A stretch of 37,402 nt of DNA from Haplomitrium mnioides. Its lineage: Eukaryota > Marchantiophyta > Haplomitriopsida > Calobryales. Below the pieces are notes generated by a model that did no database searches, was not told where the DNA came from, and saw nothing but the letters and a program-made list of their open reading frames with translations. Within the stretch, counting starts at the first letter, position 1, and each line of letters begins with the position of its first letter. The stretch is from assembly GCA_049999725.1 (NCBI GenBank), contig JBNGIS010032394.1, positions 1-37,402 of the forward strand. Reading direction: 5' to 3'. The translations under genes were made by a program, and so were the position numbers. Shown one piece after another: positions 10,629-20,580 of this stretch.

Positions 10629-12340
10629 AAAGAAAAGTACATTGCACTCACCACCTAAACTCTTTAGCAAGTTTTTCTGAAGATTTTCTGCAATTTTTTT
10701 ATTGCTCGAAAATTGTTGTTGCACATAAGTACCAATCAAGATTACGTCAATCAATTGATCCACAAGAGGGATCAAATTTGACTTCCTCTTTGAGGGTTGT
10801 TCATGTCGAATAGGCTCGATTTGTGTGTCAAGGTACCAGCTGCCTTGGTTCCCTTTGGTCCCTTCATTGGTTTGCTCAGATCACAACAGCTGCTAAAGGT
10901 GTAGAGCATCTTGAAGCATATCTGGATTGTTGCGAGGTCATTCATATAACCAATGATTATGTGAAAGCGATTGACATGAGACAAGTTAAGAAAACAAAGT
11001 CTATGAAGCATTGAGGATTTGTGATTTCGACTTTTCCGGGCAGAGAATTTCTTTGTGAGCAGGAGTATAGCTGCCATTGAATTGATTCTAGAAAAGCAAC
11101 ATTTTTGTGATTATGTGAGGGGATATTTGGAGCTGAGCTACACTAGTCATTCGATCGAACAATGTTCATGCAAGTAGAGGATCACTCGTGGCAAGCTATT
11201 AGTCAAGGCAGTGATTCATAAGCATGGTGGCTGAAATTTGTAGAGCCATTTGTAAGCAGACAACTCAAACAATTCAGCTAATGTAAATCCATCTCAGCAC
11301 TGCTATTGTGACAGTGGCTCTAGAGATTGGAGCAAGAGAACCTTTTGTTACTAGCATCAATTGTTGCATCAACAAATAGAAAACTGCATCAGGTTTGCAA
11401 GATCACATGTTGGGATTAGGGATTTCTATGGAAAGACATGGATCTGCCAAGATGAGAGCCATACTAATGGTAGTAGCTGCACACTCTATTTTGTTTCCTA
11501 CAGTTCTCTTTTCTTGAAGCATCCTACTTTCAAATTGTCAAGCCAAGAATAGAACCAATCTCTGTTTAAGGATTAGGCAGATCAAGTGATTCTCACACAA
11601 AAAGATTGTGAGAACAATCCCTTGGTGAGCCCCATCACATTGTTTTGGGCAGCAAGGGAAGATCTTTGGTTGAAAGAAAACACTCTCATCCACTTCAAAG
11701 TTGTGGTTGGACAGTTGAAGAGAAACCTATCAAAGAGGCAACACTTGCGAGTCAAGATTGCAAGAGGGCAGTTTATCAAGAAGATTGTTAGAGACTTGCT
11801 GCCTTGGGTTTTGTAGAACAGCAATTGAGTGCTTAACCACAAGAGACCTGCTGCCAAATCTGATTGGAACACAGAGCAGGGGTATTTGAACTAATCAAAA
11901 TTAAAAATAAAATTTTTCAGAAAAATAAAATAAAATAAAAAATAATTCTGAATTTAGAGAGGCTGAACCAGACCCTCCGCTGAGCAGTGCAAGGGTGGCA
12001 GGAGTCCACCAGCACGCTCCTAAGGCATAGGCTATCTGGAAGCCTAGACTTTTGCTGAAGTCAAGCAGGAAAGCTTGAAAGTTTGTTTGCAGGAAACCAA
12101 AGATTGGTCTGCAGTGTTCAAGAGAAGAGCACTAAAATTTTGTTTTGATTCATTGTCAAATTTTTCTCCTAGATTGAGAAGAAGATCAATCAACTAGGAT
12201 TGGCAAGCAAGGTGTACCCTGTCCAGAGGAGAAGGAAGGGTCACTTGTGCTGATTTGCGCATTTCAGTCAACTTAAGGGTAAGTGGTTGAGTAGCAATAG
12301 CAGAACCTGTGAATTGTGAGTGACTTCAGTTGAGTAGAGG
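10629..12340 (+). other. Long leader of gypsy II
   Basis: About 1.7 kb lies between the primer site and the first recognisable Gag residues. Short ORFs are present (for example 11586-11816, basic, with HFKVVVGQLKRNLSKRQHLR), but I recognise no domain. Either a long untranslated leader or a decayed extra N-terminal Gag region is possible. Confidence 0.4.
11921..11945 (+). repeat. AAAAT microsatellite
   Basis: A short A-rich simple repeat of AAAAT units inside the gypsy II leader. Confidence 0.7.
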
Positions 12341-12349
12341 TCAACACAG

Positions 12350-13707
12350 AGCTAGAGAGTGGAAGGTGGCGGTACGGCATCACTTGTAAAGGCATCCAAT
12401 TTTGACCTACAATAAGAGCGACTCAACAGTTCATAAGTGACCATACATCGGATGAAGAGGAGGAGACTCTTTCTAGCACTCAAGTATATTCCCCATTGTC
12501 TTGGAATATAGATGAGATGTATGGAGCCACAAAATGTCTGAGGAGGTTTTTTAGTGCAGTAGGCACCATTGATCTGGATGATTTCATCTAGGAGTTTGAT
12601 ACTTTGTATGATATGCAAACATTGCGGAACTCTATTCTCTTTGCACCTTTCATGGCATGGAAAGGTTTGTTTCAACACTTGTAAGGGCCGCTCATGGATG
12701 ACTACCATGAATTCAGGTAGGCTTATTTGATTGAGATTGAAGAGTGGAGACAATATTGGTCACCTAATTACGTCTCCATCACGTATGAGAGTCTTTAGAA
12801 GTTCTAGTGCAAGGCTGGAGAGAGCTTGATGGAAGCTTACACTCGGATAAGAAGGCTCATCAATGTCACAAAGGGAGTGGTAGATGCTCAGGCTGTTTAG
12901 TTTTGGTATTCCATCTTTGACAGGGATTTGAGAAGGAGAGTGAGAGATGCCACCATTCTCATGGATTCTAATCCCACTCTTGCTATTGTGTTTACACTCC
13001 TAAAGTGTATTGAGCTTAACCTAGTGAATGAGAGAGTAGTCATTGCATGTTTTTAAAGAAAAACACCAAAATTTGCGTCTCCAACCACCTCTACATCACA
13101 GTCTATGCCACAAAAGGGCCAGAATGCTAGAGGACAATCAGCTTTGCCATCTTATGCCAGTCACCAATTAGGTTGTTGGACCTATGGTGGAGATCATTTG
13201 CAGAGGCTATGTTTAGAGGTGAAAAAGCCATGAGCTGCGCGTTCTGGAGATGCAGATGTAGTTGGTCAGCAAGAATGTGACCATTGCGGGGTTATGGGTC
13301 ACACCAGACACCGATGTTTTTCACTTCACCCGGAGTTGCAACGAGGAGTATCTTGTACTAGTGAGCAAGGTAGAGGCAGACAAGGTAGTTGTAGCAGAGG
13401 AGCATCACCAATTGAGAGAGCTTGGGTGGGTGCTCCAACAGCTATTGTGGATCTTAGGGATGCTAGGATTGCACAATTGGAGCAACAATTAGCTGCCATG
13501 ACTACAGCACAGGCGAGGCCCAACTCTGGAGGTGAAGCCTCTACTTCATACGCAGTTGATGGAGATTTAGTTGGTATGGGATTTATGTGTGAGACAGCCC
13601 ACGTTGATGCATTTGCAGTAGTGACCAAAGCAGCAGGCAAGGCTATTGAGCATAGGGGAGTAACGGTAGAGTCAGATCCTCATAGGGGGATGCTCACCAA
13701 CATGTAA
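12350..13707 (+). pseudogene. gag pseudogene of gypsy II
   Basis: Capsid-like text is readable, for example EFDTLYDMQTLRNSILFAPF and ESLMEAYTRIRRLINVTKG. Then comes a perfect CCHC zinc knuckle at 13276-13317 (CDHCGVMGHTRHRC), followed by an open 137-residue tail at 13294-13707 with a short coiled-coil-like stretch (ARIAQLEQQLAAMTT). Nearly every stop in the capsid part stands where glutamine is expected (12589 TAG, 12796 TAG, 12805 TAG, 12898 TAG), that is, CAG to TAG changes. Gag forms the particle and binds RNA. Confidence 0.85.
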
Positions 13708-14513
13708 GACTTCCACAGTCATTTGAGTTGACAGATTTGGTGAAGACTACTTCCATGCATCCGACTTAGGCTTCCAAAGATTTGGAGAGATCAATCGAGG
13801 TGGAGGGGAGTGCAACTTTGACTATGGAGATAGCTAGGTTAGTGGTCGAGAAACCATTGTTTTTAGCTAGGGATGTGTTGACTGGAGGAGCCACATCAGC
13901 TTATTTGTTCAAGTTGGCAGCCACATTATGTGAGGAGACTCAAGGTGCTACTTCCAGTATGGAAGTGAGACCTATGAGTAGAGAAGTTGACACAAGTGCC
14001 TCAACGAATGCAGGTGAGGCATGGCATGCTATTGCGGCATGGCTGATGGAGTTATCAACCTGACCAACATTTGAGAGGACAAGATCCAAACCTAGTGTGG
14101 TGTTCATCAACAATCAGAGTGGTATCTTCCAACTTGTTGGTTCTTCAAATGTGGTGTATAGGCCAGCTAGAGTGTTATTGGACACAGGTGCATAGCTGTT
14201 GATGTTGGGAAAGTTAGTTGTGAAGGGGTTGGGATTGAGGCCAATAGATGTGGAGATTTGCTCTTTTCCAATCCAGACTTCATTGGGAGGACCTTCACCT
14301 ATGCAACACATTACATGTGGAGAGATCGAGCTCAGAGTGCAAGCTGATCATCCAACAATTTGCTCATATGTGAGCGCTCGGGCCATACTTACCAAGCCCG
14401 AGTCTTATGATGTTTTGGTGGGGTGTATAACGTTACATCCCATGGGGTTCACTATTGATTTTTTGGATGAGTCAATGTCCTATTGGCTTGGATGGCGATC
14501 TGGAGAGGCATGA
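13708..14513 (+). pseudogene. Linker and retropepsin of gypsy II
   Basis: A linker of low conservation (open at 13782-14063) precedes the protease. The protease active site is intact at residue level: RVLLDTGA with Asp-Thr-Gly at 14181-14189. The next codon (14193-14195) is TAG where glutamine is expected. Further on, VVKGLGLRPIDVEI and KPESYDVLVGCITLHPMG (14199-14513) match the conserved C-terminal protease region of plant gypsy elements. The frame runs directly into the methyltransferase segment, as expected for one polyprotein. Confidence 0.82.
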
Positions 14514-15845
14514 TTGAGTAGGTTGCTTGTCAGATTTAGTGGACTAGTTGGAGGTCCACTCTCTCAGCCTATGGCATTACTAGCATTTTGTGAGGTTATC
14601 ACCGACTACTTTTACGTACTGGAGGGGAATGCACATGCAGCCAACTTTCCTTCTGTTGATGAAGCGTATTCAGAGGTTGCAAGGCCATCATCATCATCGT
14701 CAGGTGAGGTGATTCTTATGAGTGGAAGTAAGGAGAGGTTGTGGCAAGTACATGCATCTAGGTTGGTTGAGGATGCTTGGTGGGATGCATTTGCGCTAGG
14801 TCCTACACTAGATGGCTCTGTCACACTTGAACCTGTAGATCTTTCACCATTAGATACTATACCAATTTCATGGCAGTATCATGCTAATGGCATTTGTTTG
14901 TTGGAGTTGTTTGGAGGCATAAGTAAAGGGTTGGCTGATGTGCTCCAAGTAGGGATTCCAGTACGACATTATTTGTATGTAGAGAAGGGTGAGATTACTT
15001 GCAAAATCTCCTTGAGGTATGTGGCGCTAATGGTTGAGCAATTTCCACGATTGCTTTCAGTTAGTGCAGTGCAAGGTTATCTGCAGACATTATTGGCCAA
15101 TATTTTATTGTTGGAGGAGGACCACTTAGCTAGAGTGGGGTCTGTTGATTTGTTGATTCTATGATGGCCATGTTAGGGCCAATCGAGGGCTGGTTTGGGC
15201 CAAGGGTTGTAAGACCCTCGTTCAAAATTGTTTCGGGAGATGTTGAAAATTCTACGCCATCTCCAACTCCATCAAGTACCACTTCTTGCATATATCTTGG
15301 AGAATGAGCCTATTTTGGGAGATAGTTGCCAGCGCCTTGTGGAGAGTGTTTATTAGGTGTGTTCTTGGATTGGGCCTGTTGTATTGTTGGATGCCACACA
15401 AGCAAGATCACGAGCACACCAGGCACAATTGTGGTGGACTAACCTGCTGCCTATTGAGGTGATGAAGAGAGCTTATAGCAAGATTATGAGATCACCAAGT
15501 GCCATCGTGGATGACATTTTGGATGTGGGACGTCAAGCTCAAAGGGTACTTTATGCTAACCACCCACCATTGTAGTTAGTCAACATGGTAGGTCAACCTC
15601 GTGGAGCATTGCCCATGCTGGTGAGTCATCCTACATCTTATGCATTTCGGGCAAGAGGCATTGGTCTTATTTAGGATGCAACCTTGCAGAAGCTAAGGGA
15701 ATCCAATGCCGATGAGAGAGAGAAGGCAATGGGGTTCTCCATTGGTAGCACTACTGTTGCATCTATTGCTGAGATTGAACAACGCCATATGTTGGGACAA
15801 GCCATGGATTTGAATTGTCTTACATGGATTGTGAGTTTGGGGTAG
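14514..15845 (+). pseudogene. Cytosine-5 DNA methyltransferase domain inside gypsy II Pol
   Basis: One frame, with in-frame stops only, carries the C5 motifs in order. Motif I is LLELFGGISKGL (about 14895-14933). A motif II-like YLYVEK follows. Motif IV is WPC at 15165-15173, containing the catalytic cysteine; the next codon, normally Gln, is TAG. GQSRAGLGQGL and DPRSKLF follow. Motif VI is reduced to LENEPILGD (normally ENV). A motif VIII-like ARSRAHQAQLWWTNLLP lies near 15370-15440. Motifs IX/X are EREKAMGFSIGSTT and LGQAMDLNCLTWIVSLG (15700-15840). The layout resembles DNMT3/DRM-type enzymes more than MET1. It sits between protease and RT, where ordinary gypsy elements have nothing. About seven stops make it inactive. 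Confidence 0.85.
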
Positions 15846-15856
15846 CTAAGTAGCAC

Positions 15857-17150
15857 AAGATGCAATTTTTTGGATTGACCAACTCACCAATAATCAACAT
15901 GCAGCCTTCTGAGACAGTCAAGGCCATTGTTGGGAGCAGAGACACCAGGGAGGCTATGTCAGGGCTTATCCACACATCTAAAGTTGCAACAAGTCATTTT
16001 TCTAACGATTAGATTTCAGCCCAAGGGAGCGATAGTTCAGTGGATCACAATTCAGGTTTGACTCCACTACATGACATTTCAGCTTGTCAGATTTTAGCAA
16101 AGCCAGATGTGAAGCAAGAAGATCACTTGACTCTTATGGAAAAATGGGTGCCACTAGTTGGACCGCAATTGACAAGAGGTCACAGTGCAAAGGTACATCA
16201 GTTCTTGCGTGGTTATTCACATTGTTTTGCTTTTACCACGAAGGATCTGGGGACCTTGAGAGGACCATGCATTCGTATTGAGTTGGCTAGTGATGCGCCT
16301 ATTTTTCGACATCTATACTACTATAATGTGGTGGAGAGAGGGTTGATTCAGACCAGGACACAAGATTTATTGGAGGCTAGCTTGGTGGAGATGTAGTTTG
16401 GAGAATATGCATCTACCAAAATGATGCGGGTCAAGATGGATGTGCATGGGAACTACACCAACAGGAGGATGTGTGGTGATTATCGTCATATCAATCGGTA
16501 GACCAAGTCTGACAGATATGCTATGCCTACACATGAGGAGATCTTCAATGCATTTGGGGATGCTAAGATCTTTAGCTTGTTGGATTTGATGGCATGGCAC
16601 CATTAGCTGCCATTGAAGCAAGAGGACATGGCCAAAACAACGTTTTGAGGTATTGATGCACACAGCAAGGATCGACTATATCAAAGGTTGTTTTTACCAT
16701 TTGTTTGATGAATGTACCAGCTGAATTCTAGAGAGTGATGGACAGAGTTCTTGTAGGTTTGGACTTTGTCAAGTGCTATATCGATGATATTCTGGTTTGT
16801 TTGGCATATGTAGATGAGCACCAGAGGCATCTGCAGGTGGTGTTTGATAGACTCAAGTACCATGAGTTGAAGCTGCATCTAGGCAAGTGAAAATTCTTCC
16901 AAGACCACATTGAGTATTTGGGACACACTATAAATCCAGGAGGATTGGGTGTGCAACAAACTAAGGTGAGTGCCATTGCTGAGATTCCACAACTCACTAA
17001 TGTGAGTAAAGTCCGTGCATTTTTGGGATTGGCTAGTTACTACAAGAGATATGTGAAAGGTTTCAGCCAAATCGCCAAGCCATTGACTATGCTCATCAAG
17101 TTGGATCAAGAATGGATTTGGGCTGAAGACCAAGAGAGAGCCTAACCAAA
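15857..17150 (+). pseudogene. Reverse transcriptase of gypsy II
   Basis: Pre-RT text KDLGTLRGPCIRIELASDAP (about 16230-16290) leads into MCGDYRHIN, then FSLLDL with the first catalytic aspartate. After a frameshift near 16700 comes FVKCYIDDIL, with YIDD at 16777-16788. The thumb/connection part is open at 16918-17145 (MGHTINPGGLGVQQTK, FLGLASYYKRYVKGF). Stops at 16499, 16604 and 16729 replace expected glutamines (NRQTKSDRY, YHQLPL, EFQRV contexts). It copies element RNA into DNA. Confidence 0.9.
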
Positions 17151-17620
17151 GTTGAAAGGTAGATTGACTTCTGCACCTATTTGAGGAGACCTCTTGCAAG
17201 GAGACCGTTTCGGTTTCACACAGATTGGAGTAGAGCAGGGCTGAGAGTGGTGGTGACCCAAAAGGATGAGAAGGGAGAAGAGTTTGTGGTAGCATTTGCG
17301 AGCAGATCGAATAATTTGGATGAGACTAAGTATAGTTCCAATGAAGGAGAGTGTTTGGCAGTAGTGTGGGTTGTGGCATACTTTTGTTGTTATTTGTTTG
17401 GTACTCTGTTCACTTTGGTTACAGATCATCACCCCCTAAAATGGTTGATGGATTCTGATAAACTCACAAACAAGCTTGCTAGGTGGGCATTGTTGTTTTG
17501 GGAGTACGACTTCAAGGTGGTTCATAGGCCTGGTACGACCAACTTGGATGAAGATGAATTGAGCCGAAATTCATCCACAAACCATCATGATGAGATTGGT
17601 GCGCGTTGGCATGAGTAGTC
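17151..17620 (+). pseudogene. RNase H of gypsy II
   Basis: The 145-residue open frame at 17181-17618 contains the RNase H acidic residues in the usual places: HTDWS, SSNEGECLAVVW and LVTDHHPLKWL. It ends with EYDFKVVHRPGTTNLDEDEL, the standard gypsy RNase H C-terminus. A frameshift separates it from RT near 17150. All catalytic acids visible in this copy look retained. Confidence 0.9.
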
Positions 17621-19050
17621 CGATGAGGAGATGGTGCCGGATTGGCATGCATCTGCCTTTCTTTCTTGGATGCCAACTTGGAGTGGATTGGTGGCTGACC
17701 CTACTGATAAAGTTGTTGTTTAGACCTCCATATGGGACAGCGTTGAAGATTCTAACTTGGATTAGGATATTTACAATGATGGGTTTGTGTTGGAGTATCT
17801 ATGCACAGGTTTTCTGAGTGGACAACTTGATACCAAGGAAAGAGATAGAGTCTAGCAGCAAGCCAAGAGGTTCCGATGGGAAGGGGCTCAGATTTTGCAT
17901 GTTTGGACTGATGGGAAGGTACGTGTTGTGCCCAAGCCAATGCAACATCTTGCATTGGTGTGCCATGCCCACGAGGAGTTGGGACATTTTGGAGTGAAGC
18001 GCACCTACAATCTATTGCATATACAGTATTGGTGGAGGGCCATGAACACTAATGTGCAATAGTAGGTCACCAAGTATGTGGTGTACAATCAAGTTTGAGC
18101 ATCGTTTAATGCTCTCACTCCTCAATTGCAGCCACTATCTATCATGGGTTTGGGATATCATTGGAGTTTGGATTTTGAAGGTTCCTTACCTTTGATCTAT
18201 CTGCACAATAGGTGTGTGTTGAAGATGGTGGAGCATTTCTCTAAGTGGATTGAGTTGGTAGCCTTGCCAAACAAAACCAGTGGAGGAGTGGCAGTCACTT
18301 TTTGGACCGAGTACTCAGTCATTTTGGAGCACCTACTGAAGTGTTGATAGATCAAGATACGGAATTTTGAGGTGAGTTTGAAGTTTTGTGTTAGCAAGCT
18401 CTCATTGATCACCGTACTACGTCTAGAGATCATCTTGAGGTAGATGGGTTGGCTGAACGAGTGGTTCAGACGGTGAAGAGAGCATTACGCAATTATGGCT
18501 TGCAAGTTGGTCACCATGGGGATTGGGATCTCTAGTTATAGTGGCTTGTGATGAGCTACAGATTTAGTAAGCATGCATCATTGGCATCTTTTTCACCTTA
18601 TTTTCTCTTATATAGGAGGGAACCTGATTTACCTTCTTCTATTCAACGTGATGTCACCATGGTTGTGGATCTGGATGATCCAAATGTTTGGGTGCAGGTG
18701 TGTTCAGATAGAGCACGAGTGTTTTAGAGAGTCATGCCCATGACGTTCGACAACCTTGCCGTTGCTCAATATCATGATACTTTACGATATGCTACAATAT
18801 GTGGAGGCGGATATCACACTAGGATTTAGAGGTTTCATCCTGGTGATTATGTTTATTTGCAGCAGACAACACCCATGACACTTGATGTCACTGCTGGGCG
18901 TTGGATTCTGTGAGTACGTGAGATACTGCCTTCGGGAGTTTTGCAGCGGGAGGGACGTGATGGCATGGTTTGGAAGGATCATGTGTGCAATTGTGCATCT
19001 TGTCACCTTAAGAACATCGATGACACTATTGATCCTAGTGTGGCATGAGT
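17621..19050 (+). pseudogene. Integrase of gypsy II
   Basis: A zinc-binding N-domain remnant (CHAHEELGHFGVKRTYNLL near 17970) has its histidines, but the later CxxC pair is degraded (VVYNQV). The catalytic core is spread over frames: WSLDFEGSLP (first Asp), VLIDQDTEF (second Asp), and HLEVDGLAERVVQTVKRALR with the catalytic Glu in AER, about 18430-18490. The C-terminal domain shows FHPGDYVYLQQTTP, then VTAGRWIL and GRDGMVWKDHV (18830-18990). There are many stops and frameshifts. It would insert element DNA into the host genome. Confidence 0.85.
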
Positions 19051-19207
19051 TCTTGTAGGTTTGAAGTGTCTATTGTGTGGTTCTCCTAAAAGAGCAGCCA
19101 CTATGTTGATTTCTGACAGATGTTCTAGAGGATGGCATATGTCATGTTTGATGCCTCCATTAGATACTATTCCTAACGGGTCATGGTTGTGCCCTCACTG
19201 TTCATAG
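19051..19207 (+). pseudogene. PHD finger at the C-terminus of gypsy II Pol
   Basis: The frame reads CLLCGSPKRAATMLIS, then DRCSRGWHMSC, then LMPPLDTIP, then GSWLCPHC and a stop at 19205-19207. The C4HC3 spacing of a PHD zinc finger is clear (19067-19201), with conserved W-H, PPL and W-x-C-P. The third cysteine is serine here (TCT), so this copy would not fold normally. PHD fingers read histone tails, mostly H3K4 status. By position it would be fused behind integrase, as chromodomains are in chromoviruses, and could steer integration. Confidence 0.82.
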
Positions 19208-19379
19208 ATTAACTAGTTTCCATTGAGTTCTAGGGTTGGTATAGATTATAAGAGGTGAACGATGGGGCTCCATTGCACCCGGCCTCCTAGTCTTTGCATC
19301 AATAGGTGTATATCAATTTTCTAGGAGATAGATGGCTAGCTTGTGTTATGGGACCTGACCACCAGCTAGGAGGAGATTG
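19208..19379 (+). other. 3' untranslated part and polypurine tract of gypsy II
   Basis: No coding sequence. AGGAGGAGATTG at 19368-19379, just before TGAGGTCTC, fits a polypurine tract that primes plus-strand synthesis at the LTR border. Confidence 0.6.
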
Positions 19380-19757
19380 TGAGGTCTCATACATTATATG
19401 CATATGAGACTCAATTTTTTGTCATTCTTTGTTTTTTGTCATTAGATGTCATGGAATGTGTGTGGACGATGTAGTTTTGCAAGTGATGTGTATGCGCACA
19501 ATAGCTATCACAACATTCCATGTAGATTTCTATTTTTAGACATTTTTTAGTTTTTTTGTCTTTTTGTGCTTTAGTATATAAGGCCATGTACTCTCATCGA
19601 AAGGTTATCTTTCGATGTCTGTTTAGTTTATGAACCAAGAGGAGAGTTGAGTTATTGCAGTTCTTGGAGAAGCATGGATTTCTTGTGAGCAAAGGTGCAC
19701 TGGTTTTGATATCGGAAGATCAACACAACACTTTTGGAATTTCTTCAAGAAGGTATC
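19380..19757 (+). repeat. 3' LTR of gypsy II
   Basis: It begins TGAGGTCTC after the polypurine tract. The part from 19506 matches 10375-10617 closely. It contains TATATAA at 19575-19581 and a perfect 9-bp hairpin at 19595-19617 (CATCGAAAG, 5-nt loop, CTTTCGATG) just downstream, at the expected transcript 5' end. In the 5' LTR the hairpin has two changes in its right arm. Confidence 0.75.
19575..19581 (+). promoter_or_regulatory. TATA box of gypsy II 3' LTR
   Basis: TATATAA in AGTATATAAGGCCATGTACTC, conserved with the 5' LTR. Confidence 0.6.
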
Positions 19758-19758
19758 A

Positions 19759-19866
19759 CTTGTATACGCATGAGACTCAATTGTTTGTCATTCTCTATTG
19801 TATGTCGATAGATGTCATAGAATGCGTGTGGACGATGTAGTTGTGTAAGCAATGTGTATGCGCATA
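19759..19866 (+). repeat. Second partial copy of the gypsy II LTR U3 region
   Basis: This stretch repeats 19396-19505 (GCATGAGACTCAATTG, GTGTGGACGATGTAGTTG, GTGTATGCGCA) directly behind the 3' LTR and a primer-site-like GGTATCACT. It is either a truncated tandem LTR or a local duplication of about 360 bp spacing. Confidence 0.7.
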
Positions 19867-20580
19867 ACAAATAATTTATAATTTGTTTTTTTTAGGTTCC
19901 TTCAACCAAGGGATAGGGAAAATCATAGTCTTCTAATAGGCAACACTCTTTTCTTGTGTATGCCCTCCATTAACTTGTGGCTGTTTTTGCAAGTCTCAAC
20001 TCCAACTGTTTAATCATTGTAGTCATCATATTATGCTACTTGACAATTCCTTTGCATGATCGTAGGTGTAAGATCTTGACCACTCTTTCTTTATGCATTC
20101 ACACCCTTGTATACTCCAACTTTCTTAGCTTGGTGCTAAGCTTTGGCTTGAGTTTCTATTCACCTCAATTTAGGGTGAAGAAAGAAGCACCATTCTCAAA
20201 CACGACCACTCTTTTGGAAATGGTCACAATGTCTTGTGCTAGAATTAGTGGTTGCTCCTTGCCCACCTCTAGGTTGGGTACAATCTTTCTATTGGTGATC
20301 CTCACCATAAGTCCAACACCCACTCTTGGCAAGTTTCCCCACATATGATGGAAAAATCTAACCTCATTGTGAACCGGAATTTTGAGTTCTAGGTGCTCCA
20401 TCTTTGGGACCTTGCAACTATAGCCTCTTTACACTCCATTGTGTCATTAATCGTGCTTGAGGAGATGTTTTCCCCTTTGGAAACTTCTCAATAAAATTGG
20501 AGGTGACAATCTTCTCTTCCATTGTGTTGAGATCAATATACTTAGCCAATAACAATACAACATCCAAAGTAATACAAAAA
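19867..20580 (-). other. Unassigned stretch between gypsy II and copia
   Basis: A minus-strand open frame at 20165-20401 encodes 78 residues (MEHLELKIPVHNEVRFFHHM, later LEVGKEQPLILAQD). I do not recognise it. It could be a fragment of another retroelement Gag or a chance frame. The rest shows no feature. Confidence 0.3.

Larger units (their letters stand above)
10375..19866 (+). mobile_element. Ty3/gypsy element II carrying a C5 DNA methyltransferase and a PHD finger
   Basis: A nearly complete but inactivated LTR retrotransposon. The order is 5' LTR (truncated), primer site, leader, gag with CCHC knuckle, protease with DTGA, cytosine-5 methyltransferase, RT, RNase H, integrase, PHD finger, polypurine tract and 3' LTR. 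The RT-RNase H-integrase segment resembles a plant gypsy family with FLGLASYYKRYVKGFSQIAK and HRPGTTNLDEDELSRN motifs. There are over 25 stop codons and several frameshifts. It interrupts copy A of the two-gene element, so it is the younger insertion at that junction. Confidence 0.88.

Noticed and set aside
10375-19866. Endogenous pararetrovirus or retrovirus as the source of the RT and integrase
   Set aside because: Domain order RT-RNase H-integrase, flanking LTRs, no envelope or movement protein, and gypsy-type motifs fit a Ty3/gypsy retrotransposon.
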